Below are positions 49,587-57,913 of a stretch of 64,000 nt of DNA, in pieces. The stretch comes from Pseudorhizobium pelagicum. GTDB lineage: Bacteria; Pseudomonadota; Alphaproteobacteria; Rhizobiales; Rhizobiaceae. The stretch spans positions 62,001 through 126,000 of the forward strand of contig JOKI01000012.1 of NCBI GenBank assembly GCA_000722615.1, in the 5' to 3' direction. How positions within the stretch are numbered: the stretch's first letter is position 1; every line of letters begins with the position of its first letter. The notes beneath the pieces are model-generated. The model was not told where the DNA came from. It saw only the letters and a program-made list of their open reading frames with translations, and ran no database searches. The translations under genes and the position numbers were made by a program.

Positions 49587-50732
49587 ATGCCAGATACAGC
49601 ACAGTTCGCAGGTGGACGCCTTCAAAGCGACATCCTGCTCGGCATGAAGCGCGTCGGAGACGTTCTTTTCAGCCAGTCGATGCCAGCGCAGGCATCCGCC
49701 AACATCCAAGACATCTTTCAGCTGGAAGGTGAGCCTCTCGTCCAGTCCCAGACCAGGTGGCTCGTGGCGGATGCCGCTGCAATCAGCTTCGCTGGCGCCG
49801 GCTACGAGCTTGCTAACCGGCCTCTGTCTGCTTCTCCGGTGAAGGCTTACCTGCTCAAGAGCGTGACGGTCACGGCCAACAAGGACTGCGAATTCAACAT
49901 CCAGATTGGCGTTAACTCGTCTGCTGTGGTGTCCGGAGGCGGCAACGCCGTCACTCAAGTTCTTTCGCTTTACTGCCTGAAAGGGGTGCCGGTGACGGTG
50001 GATCTCGGCGGGCTTGTCCTTCGAGGAGGCTCTACACAGGCCGATGTGCGGGCATGGCTCCGATCTGTCGATAGCACGGAGAAGACAAACTGCGTCTTCA
50101 CCATCTCGCTCAACGGTCGACAAATCACTGATGATCTCAACTTCTCGGCCACCAAAACCATACTAGCCGTGTCGGACAGTATCTGGGCAGGAACCGGGCA
50201 GACGACGAAACTGGCGAACCTGCCGTGGAGCATCCGGAAGTTTTACGCTGACCAGGGCATCGACTGCCGTCTGCTCAACAAGTCCATCAGCGGCTCCAAC
50301 TCTTCGGGCCATGATAGCTGGCGGGACAACGGAAGGTATGATGGCATCTCAAACGTTGCGCTGATCGCCTACTGCCTCGGCGTGAACGCTGCAGCAGACG
50401 CTGCAACAGAAGTTGCCAACCTCAATCGTTGGATTGCCTGGAAGCAGGCGAACCACCCAGACGCCAAGATGATCGTTTTTGGCCCGACACCGGTTTACGA
50501 CAACACGGCCGAGACCGCGCTTGCTACGGTGCGCACTGCGCTCTCCGGAGCGGTGACAGCCGCGGCCGATCCAAACATCCTCTATCGGTCATTGGCGGCC
50601 ACGTTCACGCGAACAGTGACGGGCAACTACGCCGATACTGGCGCGCCATATGTCCATCCCAACAATGCGAGCAGCCTACTGGTCGCCGCGGATGTCGTTG
50701 GTTGGCTGGGCACCGCTCTGCCGGCGATCTAA
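49587..50732 (+). CDS. Tail fibre-like SGNH hydrolase
   Basis: 381 residues. The first 190 are beta-rich and probably attach to the tail. From about 194 an SGNH/GDSL esterase domain: VSDSIWAGTG (block I with Ser), SISGSNSSGHDSW (block II Gly), LGVNAAAD (block III Asn), and the terminal Asp-His in GAPYVHPNN. It could remove acetyl groups from surface polysaccharide during adsorption. It is in the fibre position. Confidence 0.78.
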   Translation: MPDTAQFAGGRLQSDILLGMKRVGDVLFSQSMPAQASANIQDIFQLEGEPLVQSQTRWLVADAAAISFAGAGYELANRPLSASPVKAYLLKSVTVTANKDCEFNIQIGVNSSAVVSGGGNAVTQVLSLYCLKGVPVTVDLGGLVLRGGSTQADVRAWLRSVDSTEKTNCVFTISLNGRQITDDLNFSATKTILAVSDSIWAGTGQTTKLANLPWSIRKFYADQGIDCRLLNKSISGSNSSGHDSWRDNGRYDGISNVALIAYCLGVNAAADAATEVANLNRWIAWKQANHPDAKMIVFGPTPVYDNTAETALATVRTALSGAVTAAADPNILYRSLAATFTRTVTGNYADTGAPYVHPNNASSLLVAADVVGWLGTALPAI

Positions 50733-50788
50733 CCCACACGCCCTAATCTCAAGTGTGGGGGGGCGCCGGACATAAAAACCGGCCGCCC
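50733..50788. terminator. Tandem hairpins ending the fibre transcript
   Basis: First hairpin CCCACAC/GTGTGGG (50733-50739 with 50753-50759); second GGGCGCCGG...CCGGCCGCCC (50761-50769 with 50779-50788). No long T-run. Between convergent genes (fibre and recombinase), so probably a bidirectional stop. Confidence 0.55.
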
Positions 50789-50792
50789 AGGC

Positions 50793-51704
50793 TCAAAGCT
50801 CGTTGTTGTATTGATAGAGGTTGAACCTGTCGGCCACGACGCGGCCTGAGTTCCTCGGGTTCACATAGGTGCCGAGGAAGACGGTCGGGCTCTTCCAGTC
50901 GCCGGCCACCATGGTGGACTTGATGTCGAGGCCGAGATCCATTGCATTGTTGGCGAAGGCATGCCGACCGCAGGTGTGGCTCGGCTTGTAGCTGATCCCT
51001 GCGCGGAGGCAGACGGCTTTGATCCTCTCGTTTACCGAGAAGCGGGAGGTATAGCGGAACACTCGATCATCTGACGATGCTTCGCCCTTCATATGATGGA
51101 GGCGGTCGACCAGTTGATCTGTCAGGAAACGGACTGAGTTGGTTCCGGTCTTCGTCTTTCGCAGGATCGCCTTCCTCATGGTGAGGTCCAGATCCGACCA
51201 GGTGACGGCGATCGCTTCAGATACGCGAGCCGCTGTCTGGCTCATGAACAACACCAGCGCGGCGAGGTGAGGCAGGCAGTCCTTCTCGCATTGACGGGTG
51301 AAGGCGTGAAGCCATGCCGGTGTCGCAGCCTTCTTGCGCAGCGGCGCTTCAGCCTTGAGATTGCGTAGTCGCACCAGCGGCGCCCAGCCGCGATCGTAGG
51401 CATGGTGCATGACGGCTCGAACAGGCGTGATGACTTGGCGGTTGCGGGTTGCGTTGCCGGCATCCGGATATAGTAGTTCGGCAAGCTGGCGGATATCGAA
51501 AGGAACGATGCTGCCAAGCGGTCGGTCGCCGATGAAGGGCAGGATCTTATCAAGGTAGCGCTGTTCACCGCCGTAGGTGGTGTAGCTCAGGGCTGCATCC
51601 CGAAACGTTCTCGATGATCCGGGGATGATCGTGCCGGACATCGCTTCTGATGCCTGCGGTAACTTGTTGTAGGAAAATTGCTCGCATAGTGTCGCGTTAG
51701 CCAT
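50793..51704 (-). CDS. Second tyrosine recombinase within the fibre region
   Basis: 303 residues from ATG 51704, with GGAGGT four bases upstream (ATG 51716 is the alternative). The catalytic set is intact: Arg in TAARVSEAI, Lys in KTKTGTNS, His and Arg in HTCGRHAF, Trp in GDWKSP, and Tyr in FLGTYVN. It is shorter than the main integrase, lacks an arm-binding domain, and is on the strand opposite to all tail genes. A role in fibre variation or a nested integrated unit is inference. Confidence 0.85.
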   Translation of the reverse strand: MANATLCEQFSYNKLPQASEAMSGTIIPGSSRTFRDAALSYTTYGGEQRYLDKILPFIGDRPLGSIVPFDIRQLAELLYPDAGNATRNRQVITPVRAVMHHAYDRGWAPLVRLRNLKAEAPLRKKAATPAWLHAFTRQCEKDCLPHLAALVLFMSQTAARVSEAIAVTWSDLDLTMRKAILRKTKTGTNSVRFLTDQLVDRLHHMKGEASSDDRVFRYTSRFSVNERIKAVCLRAGISYKPSHTCGRHAFANNAMDLGLDIKSTMVAGDWKSPTVFLGTYVNPRNSGRVVADRFNLYQYNNEL

Positions 51705-51737
51705 TCTGACCTCCATTCAAGGTTGGGCTGGTTAGAG

Positions 51738-51767
51738 CGCGTCGACCGGTTCCAGCCAGTCGGCGCG
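51738..51767. repeat. Inverted repeat with recombinase-core geometry
   Basis: CGCGTCGACCGG and CCAGTCGGCGCG (10 of 12 complementary) flank a 6-bp spacer TTCCAG. Arms of 11-13 bp around a 6-8-bp spacer are the geometry of tyrosine-recombinase core sites. It lies about 30 bp upstream of the second recombinase. A second copy was not found by eye; 51717-51901 otherwise shows no gene. Confidence 0.35.
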
Positions 51768-51901
51768 TTCGCATTTGTAACACCTGGTGAATCTCTGCCT
51801 GAAGCGGCAATGCGATCAGTGGTTAACGTCCTCGGCCGATGCGCAGCGCGGTCGAGGCTCAAATTTAACTTCCAGCCATATCCCAACCTTCAGAGGTTCT
51901 C

Positions 51902-52810
51902 ATGAGATACCATGCTCCATACGGATCAAGCGATCCAGATGCACCTTACGTTGACCGGGACACTCCCGGCGCGGTCCGGGGCTCTGTTCCTCCCGCCAAG
52001 GCTATTGAAGTCCCTCAGCGCGAGATCGTCGATGTGATTGCCAGCGCGGGCCTCAACCCGGCAGATATTCTGCAGCTTGCAGCCGCTATCCAGTCCCAAC
52101 GTCTGAACTACGGCGGTGCGGGAGGCACCGCAAATGCACTGACTGTAGCGCTGACACCTGTCCTTCTGGCCTATACTGCCGGTCTTCCGGTCAGAGTGAG
52201 AGCGACTGCGGACAACACCGGCGCGGCGACCCTCAACATCAATGGCCTTGGCGCAAAAGCAGTCGTCACGCCGACGAACACCGCTCTTCTTGCCGGAGAC
52301 ATTAAGAACGGGATGATCCTGAACCTGTTCTTTGACCCGGTTCTCGACAAGTTCGTCTTCCCCGCTGCGGCTTCGGCAGTCCGCCAGGTGACGCCGAGCT
52401 ACATGACGTTCTCCTCTGGCTCGATCACGCTCTCTGACTCCGTTCTCACGAACATCAACCTGGCCGCAGCGGTCCAGAAGTTCTCTGGCGGAACGACGAT
52501 CAGCACCACGAGCATGACTATCGGCACTGCCGATGCTGGCTTGTGGCAACTGGGTGTCTCAGCGTTCATCAACGATGCCAGTGCAGGCGGCTCTGTGGCG
52601 TCGTTTGTTCGCAGGAATGGTTCAGACATCGCGTCTGCAACCACTCTGCGAGATTCGGCCAGCGCTATGAACAAAGCGGCCAATGCGTCGGTCGTTTATC
52701 CTCTGGCCGCTGGCGACGTCATCACATTCGTCGTCGGGCAGTCGAATATGGGCGCAACCCGCACCATGCAGCGCGTCGATGCTTCGGCAGCCCGTCTCGG
52801 CAACTCGTAA
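51902..52810 (+). CDS. Tail fibre protein with C1q/TNF-like C-terminal domain
   Basis: 302 residues from ATG 51902 with AGAGG upstream. N-terminal 60 residues are attachment-like (APYVDRDTPGAVRGSVPPAKA). The middle resembles collar-domain or Mu-tail-fibre repeats (VRATADNTGAATLNINGLGAKAVV). The C-terminal 130 have the C1q-like beta-sandwich pattern: GTADAGLWQLGVSAFINDAS, ending SAARLGNS. It would trimerise for host binding. Followed by a DUF4376 gene. Confidence 0.75.
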   Translation: MRYHAPYGSSDPDAPYVDRDTPGAVRGSVPPAKAIEVPQREIVDVIASAGLNPADILQLAAAIQSQRLNYGGAGGTANALTVALTPVLLAYTAGLPVRVRATADNTGAATLNINGLGAKAVVTPTNTALLAGDIKNGMILNLFFDPVLDKFVFPAAASAVRQVTPSYMTFSSGSITLSDSVLTNINLAAAVQKFSGGTTISTTSMTIGTADAGLWQLGVSAFINDASAGGSVASFVRRNGSDIASATTLRDSASAMNKAANASVVYPLAAGDVITFVVGQSNMGATRTMQRVDASAARLGNS

Positions 52811-52821
52811 AGGCAGGACCC

Positions 52822-53343
52822 ATGAAGACCTTCAAAATGACAGAAAAGCAGATGGCTTCGTTCTCTGCTCAGTTCCAGGGTGACCGCTCCGGGATGCTCT
52901 ACGATAACGGCGTCTTGCACGTTCCTGATGAACTGGAAGGTGACGTCGCCGCCATCGATACCAGCCGTCCAGCCAATGACGTTGTCACATCTGCGATGGT
53001 AAACGCCGAACGCGACCGGCGAATATCCACCGGCTTCAAATTCAACGGCAAATCCTATGCATTCGACGCTGAGAGCAAGCAGAGGGTTGCCGGTGCCGCT
53101 TCTCTGGCTGGGTTCGCGATCGCGAACGGTGCGGAGGAAGGCGACGAGGAATGGAACGGACCGGATCCCTTCGCCTGGATCGCAGATGACAACAGCCTGA
53201 CACCGATGGACGCTCAGACCTGTTTCGCCTTCGGCCAAGCTGCGGTTCGCCATGAAACGGCCCACATCTTCGCTGCCCGCGCCTTGAAGGAGATGTCGCC
53301 CATCCCAGCTGATTTTGCGCAGGATAAGCACTGGCCGGGATGA
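52822..53343 (+). CDS. DUF4376 tail fibre assembly-like protein
   Basis: 173 residues from ATG 52822. The second half has RDRRISTGFKFNGKSYAFDAESK, ASLAGFAIANGAEE with DPFAWIADDNSLTPMDAQTC, and ARALKEMSP, the DUF4376 signature. Such proteins follow fibre genes and may help fibre folding or form its tip. Confidence 0.82.
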   Translation: MKTFKMTEKQMASFSAQFQGDRSGMLYDNGVLHVPDELEGDVAAIDTSRPANDVVTSAMVNAERDRRISTGFKFNGKSYAFDAESKQRVAGAASLAGFAIANGAEEGDEEWNGPDPFAWIADDNSLTPMDAQTCFAFGQAAVRHETAHIFAARALKEMSPIPADFAQDKHWPG

Positions 53344-53417
53344 TTGTATCGGGGGTGCGCTGGTTGCATCTCCGGGCAAAACTGTAAATATCCCTCGCTT
53401 CTGCCAGAGGAAGCGAG

Positions 53418-54629
53418 ATGGAAAGACGTCAGTTCCTGAAATATTCGGCCGCCGCCGGTCTTACGGTCGCTGCGCCAAAATCTCTTCTCTCCTCTGAAAA
53501 AGGAAAGCCCGTGGCGAAAACCATCTTGGCAATGGGGCAATCTAACGCTGTCGGCATGACGCCCGGCGGCGTGTGGGGCATCCCTTCATCCGTGAAGGCA
53601 TGGAACAACACTACGAACACAGACGCTACCAGCGGTCTCGGGACAGCCTTCGTCTCCCCGGCCAGCGCGTCTGACCTGCCGTTCTTTGGCGGCAATAACA
53701 TGATGGTCCATTGCTGCCGTTACCTCTCTGAGGAGTTCGATGAGGACATCAACCTGATCCTCGTCGCCTTCGAAGGGAAGTCGATCTCTTGGTGGATGAA
53801 CAGCGCGGGCGTGGCGGGATCAATGTACGCCCGAATGGCGAGCATCCTTGCTGCAGCTGGCGTGAGCAAGGTTGACGCCTTCCTCTGGCATCAAGGGGAG
53901 GCCGACAACCTCGCTCCTCATGGTTACGCTTCCGCATGGGCCCATCTTCTCAGCAAGATGACGACAGACGGCTATATTGACGCCGAAACACCCATCGTCC
54001 TTGGGGAGACGATTGTTCAAAACACGCCTATCAATGGCGTCTTACGGAATATCGCTGATGCAGACCCCCGCATCGGGATAGCTGACATCTCAACATTCCC
54101 GCTCGCCTCTGACCTGCATTTCTGCGGTCCTTCATACGTCCGTGCTGGCCTAGAGTATGCCCGCGAGATCATGAAGCTTCCGGGAGTGTTCCACCGGGAG
54201 CCGGAGCCATTCGAGAACATCTATGTCACCGGAGCGGCCCGAACGGGGTTGACCTTGCCGACCAGCTGCTTCGTCAAAGTCAAGATGAAGGCGGAGAACG
54301 GGAAGAAGTCCCTGTTCAATGCTGACGGAGCTTTCGTGGCGGATCGCTTTGGCGTCTGGGAATTCTCGGGTCGCGGTTGCTCCTATGCCCAGCACGCCTC
54401 CCTTTCGCTGCTCGATGAGACGGGCGCATACCTCCAATCTCTCGGGCAAGTTCTGTCGGCCAATGCCAATTTCAAGCCAATCGTCAGCGGTAGCGCCGTG
54501 ATGGCTATGGGGCCGGGCGACAAGGTCTATCTGGGACTGTTCCAGTCAACTGGCGGAACGGTCACCATCCCTGTCGAGGACAGCTCGCTGATGAACAGGC
54601 TGACGGTCAAATTCCTCGGCTCAGAGTGA
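53418..54629 (+). CDS. Exported sialate O-acetylesterase-like (SASA/SGNH) esterase, Tat signal
   Basis: 403 residues. N-terminal MERRQFLKYSAAAGLTVA is a twin-arginine signal. The catalytic Ser S42 lies in LAMGQSNAVGM and the FLWHQGEADN block is at about 155-162, both typical of SASA-family esterases that remove acetyl groups from sugars. The C-terminal third is beta-rich. Export by the host suggests it acts on the host surface polymer rather than as a virion part. Ribosome site AGAGGAAG. Confidence 0.75.
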   Translation: MERRQFLKYSAAAGLTVAAPKSLLSSEKGKPVAKTILAMGQSNAVGMTPGGVWGIPSSVKAWNNTTNTDATSGLGTAFVSPASASDLPFFGGNNMMVHCCRYLSEEFDEDINLILVAFEGKSISWWMNSAGVAGSMYARMASILAAAGVSKVDAFLWHQGEADNLAPHGYASAWAHLLSKMTTDGYIDAETPIVLGETIVQNTPINGVLRNIADADPRIGIADISTFPLASDLHFCGPSYVRAGLEYAREIMKLPGVFHREPEPFENIYVTGAARTGLTLPTSCFVKVKMKAENGKKSLFNADGAFVADRFGVWEFSGRGCSYAQHASLSLLDETGAYLQSLGQVLSANANFKPIVSGSAVMAMGPGDKVYLGLFQSTGGTVTIPVEDSSLMNRLTVKFLGSE

Positions 54630-54641
54630 GAGTCTCGGCTA

Positions 54642-54827
54642 TCACTGAACCCTCTTCCCCTTAGCCGCCAACACTGACTTCAGCACCCGCGAAACGTGGC
54701 CATCGCCGTTGCAGATACTGCAGGGCATGCCGGCAGCACCGCAGCCGCAGGCCTTCGGGCCGTTCCACGGCTTGCTTGGGTGGGTTTCGCAAACCCAGCC
54801 GGTATCTTCGCAGCTCGTGCACCGCAT
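54642..54827 (-). CDS. Small DnaJ-type zinc-motif protein
   Basis: 61 residues from ATG 54827, overlapping the stop of the upstream gene as ATGA. Repeated Cys-x2-Cys elements: CTSCEDTGW, ACGCGAAG and CSICNGDG, as in the DnaJ cysteine-rich region. Likely binds one or two zinc ions. Minus strand among plus-strand late genes; paired with the next. Role unknown. Confidence 0.68.
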   Translation of the reverse strand: MRCTSCEDTGWVCETHPSKPWNGPKACGCGAAGMPCSICNGDGHVSRVLKSVLAAKGKRVQ

Positions 54828-54997
54828 CACTGCGGGAACGGATTTCGCGGGTTGAGCGGGGTTGTCGCTAGGATATCGAGAAAGTCTGATAGCTCCCGAA
54901 GCTTGCGGGCTATCTCACTGAGGGCGGCAACCTGTTGGGAAGTTCTTGCCTCGTCCAGAAGCCACACTTCATCATCTGGCGCATCCAGGTCATCCAT
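54827..54997 (-). CDS. Small acidic helical protein, unknown
   Basis: 56 residues from ATG 54997; a longer version from 55045 is possible. Sequence DDLDAPDDEVWLLDEARTSQQ with VAALSEIARKLRELSDFLDIL is acidic then amphipathic-helical. It is coupled to the zinc-motif gene. The pair may be expressed in the lysogen or early. Not recognised. Confidence 0.5.
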   Translation of the reverse strand: MDDLDAPDDEVWLLDEARTSQQVAALSEIARKLRELSDFLDILATTPLNPRNPFPQ

Positions 54998-55139
54998 CAG
55001 CTTGTACCCGCTCCGTCTCAAACAGCGGCTTACGTAGAACATCATTAACCATCGGCAAGAGCTGAAAAGCCTCTGCCGGGTTCGCACTCCATCGGCTGAG
55101 CATAGCCGAAGACTGACCATCCGAAATCAGGAGAAGACC

Positions 55140-55859
55140 ATGTCCGTGCAGGATCTGCAGCGGCGCTTAACTGCGCTTGGCTATCAGGCCGGCCCCGCCG
55201 ATGGCGTCCGGGGTCCAAAGACTATCGCAGCCGTGAAGGCGTTCCAGGAGGCCGTTGGCCTCGTCGTTGACGGAATTGCTGGGCCACAGACGATGGCGGC
55301 GCTGAAGCAGGCGGAGACCCCGGCCAAGCCACGGCGGCCGGAGCCGGACAAGAGTGCGATGGCGCAACCGGTCCCTTCACAGGAGACCTATGGACGCGCT
55401 ACTCCACCGCCGAACGTCTCTTCACTGCGCCTGCTCGACACTGCCAGGCCGATCAATGAGATCATCTGGCACTGCACGGCCACACCAGAGGGCAGGGACT
55501 TCACCGTCAACGACATCCGCGCCTGGCATAAGCAACGCGGCTGGAGCGATATCGGATACCACTATATCGTCTACCGCGACGGTCGGATCATGCCCGGGCG
55601 CCCGGTCGGCCAGGTGGGCGCCCACGTCTCCGGCCACAACACCGGCACGATCGGCTGCAGTTACGTCGGCGGCGTCTCTGCGGATGGCAAGACGGCCAAG
55701 GATACCCGCACCGGCCCGCAGCGTGCCTCGATGCTCTGGCTGACGGCGCAGCTGGCAAAGAAATTCCAGATCGCGAAGATCAGCGGCCACAACGAATATG
55801 CCGCGAAAGCATGCCCGTCGTTCGACGTGCGCAAGGATGAGCTTTCCCGGCTGCTCTGA
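55140..55859 (+). CDS. Endolysin: N-acetylmuramoyl-L-alanine amidase with peptidoglycan-binding domain
   Basis: 239 residues. A PG_binding_1 domain at 3-57 (LQRRLTALGYQAGPADGVRG, FQEAVGLVVDGIAG) is followed by a Pro-rich linker and an Amidase_2 domain at 105-235. The zinc ligands H111 (IIWHCTAT), H217 and C225 (SGHNEYAAKACPSFDV) and the accessory K223 match T7 lysozyme. It cuts the cell wall at the end of infection. No signal peptide, so it needs a holin. Confidence 0.93.
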   Translation: MSVQDLQRRLTALGYQAGPADGVRGPKTIAAVKAFQEAVGLVVDGIAGPQTMAALKQAETPAKPRRPEPDKSAMAQPVPSQETYGRATPPPNVSSLRLLDTARPINEIIWHCTATPEGRDFTVNDIRAWHKQRGWSDIGYHYIVYRDGRIMPGRPVGQVGAHVSGHNTGTIGCSYVGGVSADGKTAKDTRTGPQRASMLWLTAQLAKKFQIAKISGHNEYAAKACPSFDVRKDELSRLL

Positions 55860-55903
55860 TCGCCGACTCTCTCTCTCCACCTCCACCACAAGGAACCGAA
55901 CCT

Positions 55904-56221
55904 ATGAAACGCACTGCCATCCTGGCCGCGGCGGCCGTCGCGCTGTCCGCCTGCACCTCACTGGAAGGGGCGCTCGATAACAGCGTCCCAGCCACCTGCC
56001 GCGTGGCCGACACCACCTATGCGGCCTTCGTCATCGCCTCGACGGCCGGCGAGTGGCCAGAGCGCACCGTCACAAGGGTCGAAGCGGCCTACGCCTCGCT
56101 GTCTGCCATCTGCGACAGCCCCGAGGGGATTAAGGCAGAAGATCTGCCGCTGATCGTCGCCAACGCCTACGCAAATTTCATCAAGGCCACGAGGGATGCT
56201 CGGGCCGTTGCAAAGGACTGA
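55904..56221 (+). CDS. Small lipoprotein (possible outer-membrane spanin)
   Basis: 105 residues. Signal peptide with lipobox ALSAC (C17) shows a lipoprotein. The mature part is soluble and helical with two cysteines. It follows the endolysin gene, so an Rz1-like outer-membrane lysis role is possible; however it lacks the proline-rich pattern typical of o-spanins. Confidence in lipoprotein is high; in spanin function it is low. Confidence 0.72.
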   Translation: MKRTAILAAAAVALSACTSLEGALDNSVPATCRVADTTYAAFVIASTAGEWPERTVTRVEAAYASLSAICDSPEGIKAEDLPLIVANAYANFIKATRDARAVAKD

Positions 56222-56225
56222 TCCC

Positions 56226-56729
56226 ATGCGCCATACATTCAGCTGGGTGGCTTTTGCCATCATTGCCTCCGCGCTTGCCTTCATCGCACTGCCAGCCCTC
56301 GGTCAGGTGGCGGATGCAGAACCCATGATCGCCACGTCTTCCATCTGGTATGACGTCTGGACCATCCTACAGCCGGTCGTCGTGCTACTTGTTTCCACAG
56401 TCGGACCGGTATTGGTCACCTGGCTGGCCGCACGACTACTGGCACTGATGAAGATCAGCGATGAGAAACAGCGGCTGGCGATCGAGGCGCAGCTGCGAGA
56501 GGCTCTGCATCAGTCGGCTGCCAATGCCCTGAAGTATGCGCTCACGAAGGTGGGTATGCCTGCCGGCGGGGCGATCGGAGGCGCAGTGCTGGCTGAAGCG
56601 GTGCGCTACGTAGAGGAGAAGAACCCGGATGCGCTGGCGCGGCTCGATGTCCATACGGACGCGCTGCGGGACATCATCCTGAGCAAGGCTCCGGATATTG
56701 CCATGAGGCACATGAACAGCGGAGGCTGA
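56226..56729 (+). CDS. Holin-like membrane protein (LLH-type)
   Basis: 167 residues from ATG 56226. A hydrophobic signal-like segment (about 5-27), a second at 45-72 (WTILQPVVVLLVSTVGPVLV), then a long amphipathic helix (KQRLAIEAQLREALHQSAANAL). This layout matches LLH-family holins. It would open the inner membrane for the amidase. It lies in the lysis cluster. Confidence 0.72.
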   Translation: MRHTFSWVAFAIIASALAFIALPALGQVADAEPMIATSSIWYDVWTILQPVVVLLVSTVGPVLVTWLAARLLALMKISDEKQRLAIEAQLREALHQSAANALKYALTKVGMPAGGAIGGAVLAEAVRYVEEKNPDALARLDVHTDALRDIILSKAPDIAMRHMNSGG

Positions 56730-56733
56730 ACCT

Positions 56734-57186
56734 ATGTCCGACGGATACACCGGGCCGGGGATATGGATTCGGATCACCCATCGTTTCGGCCCCCGCATGA
56801 TGGAGTGGTTCTATGCCGGCCATATGATCCTCGTCGGTTATGTCCTGCTGTTGCCATCACAGACCTTCAATCAGCCCGCTTTCATGGCCTTCCGGGATCT
56901 AGTTCCCTCTGAGGACATGATGGGCTGGTTGATGCTTGTGATCGGCTGCCTCAGGATTATCGGATTGGTGGTCAATGGCGCTCGAAGGAACGTAACCCCC
57001 CAAATCCGTCAGTTTTCGGCAGGTATCGGCTGCCTTATCTGGTCCGGAATTTCATATGGCTTCGCATCCTCTGATGTCGTGAGCACGTGGCTCGCCATCT
57101 ATCCGCTCTTTGCGGTTGGCGAGCTCGTCAACATCCACCGCGCCGCGCACGATCAGGGGGAAATTAGGAATGGAACAACTGGCTAA
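56734..57186 (+). CDS. Multi-pass membrane protein in lysis cluster, unknown
   Basis: 150 residues. Four hydrophobic segments (about 24-45, 62-82, 92-112, 117-134) with short loops. Two genes after the amidase. It could be a second holin or antiholin, but the number of segments is higher than for most holins. Not recognised. Its end overlaps the next start by 17 bp. Confidence 0.6.
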   Translation: MSDGYTGPGIWIRITHRFGPRMMEWFYAGHMILVGYVLLLPSQTFNQPAFMAFRDLVPSEDMMGWLMLVIGCLRIIGLVVNGARRNVTPQIRQFSAGIGCLIWSGISYGFASSDVVSTWLAIYPLFAVGELVNIHRAAHDQGEIRNGTTG

Positions 57187-57496
57187 CCTGCCGTTGCCGG
57201 CGCTCATGACATTCGGGGCGGTGCTGGGCATCATTTTCGGCGTGCGACACCTCGGCCTCCTGCAAGGGCAGAAGTCGGCTCCAGCGACCACCAGTGCCGC
57301 CCAGGTCGCTGCGGTCATTGTTGATCCGACCGCACTCAACAAGGCGACGACGGCGCTCGACGGGCACACCGAGGCTACCCGCGCGCTGACAAAGGCTTGC
57401 GAGCAAATGTCGGAGCATGTTCGGTATCTGACGGCGGAGATGGATCGGGTTCGGGAAGAATTGCGGATCCAGCGCGAGATTAGGCGAGACCGCTAG
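57170..57496 (+). CDS. Membrane-anchored coiled-coil protein (i-spanin candidate)
   Basis: 108 residues from ATG 57170. One N-terminal membrane segment (LPALMTFGAVLGIIFGV), then a coiled coil (EQMSEHVRYLTAEMDRVREELRIQREI) to the end. This is the layout of Rz-type inner-membrane spanins. With the lipoprotein at 55904 it could make a spanin complex, though the two genes are not adjacent. Inference. Confidence 0.6.
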   Translation: MEQLANLPLPALMTFGAVLGIIFGVRHLGLLQGQKSAPATTSAAQVAAVIVDPTALNKATTALDGHTEATRALTKACEQMSEHVRYLTAEMDRVREELRIQREIRRDR

Positions 57497-57909
57497 CGAC
57501 CGCACCACCTATTGCCCTTGTTCGGCCATGGCTGGGCAAGCCCTTCCTCGATCAGTATCTGTCCGGCGTCCCTCCCGTCGGGCAGAATCACCCGCACAAG
57601 CGCACGGCGATCGGAAGTCCGATCCTTTCCACCGCTGTCCGCGATCCGGTAACCGTCTGCCATAAGCCGTTGCAGGCGCCGGGTAGCCTCGTTCCCAATC
57701 TCGATCTCCTGCCGACACTCCGGCCGGGAAATTTCCGGAGCGTCGATGTCCAGCAGGCGCCACTTCACGCCGCGCTCCCAGCCGGTGTCAGCGTCAACCA
57801 GACACGTCACGCCCCGTGCTGCCCGGTTCCCGCCGGAGCAGATCTCGATCGCCTCCGCCGGTCCTGCCAGTGCAGCAACCACCGCGATCATCATCCCCAC
57901 CTTCTTCAA
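57493..57909 (-). CDS. Secreted SNase-like thermonuclease
   Basis: 138 residues. N-terminal signal peptide (MKKVGMM, hydrophobic, AGPAEA cleavage). SNase fold features: VDADTGWERGVKWRLLDIDAPEIS with the Arg and Asp-x-Asp-x-x-Glu of the active site, and RRALVRVILPDGRDAGQILIEEGLAQPW. It degrades DNA or RNA outside the cell. Minus-strand and near attR, so accessory cargo, probably active in the lysogen. Confidence 0.83.
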   Translation of the reverse strand: MKKVGMMIAVVAALAGPAEAIEICSGGNRAARGVTCLVDADTGWERGVKWRLLDIDAPEISRPECRQEIEIGNEATRRLQRLMADGYRIADSGGKDRTSDRRALVRVILPDGRDAGQILIEEGLAQPWPNKGNRWCGR

Positions 57910-57913
57910 CGAT

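Noticed and set aside
50793-51716. Main prophage integrase
   Set aside because: It lies in the fibre region, far from both att sites; the gene at 8536 beside attL is the better candidate.
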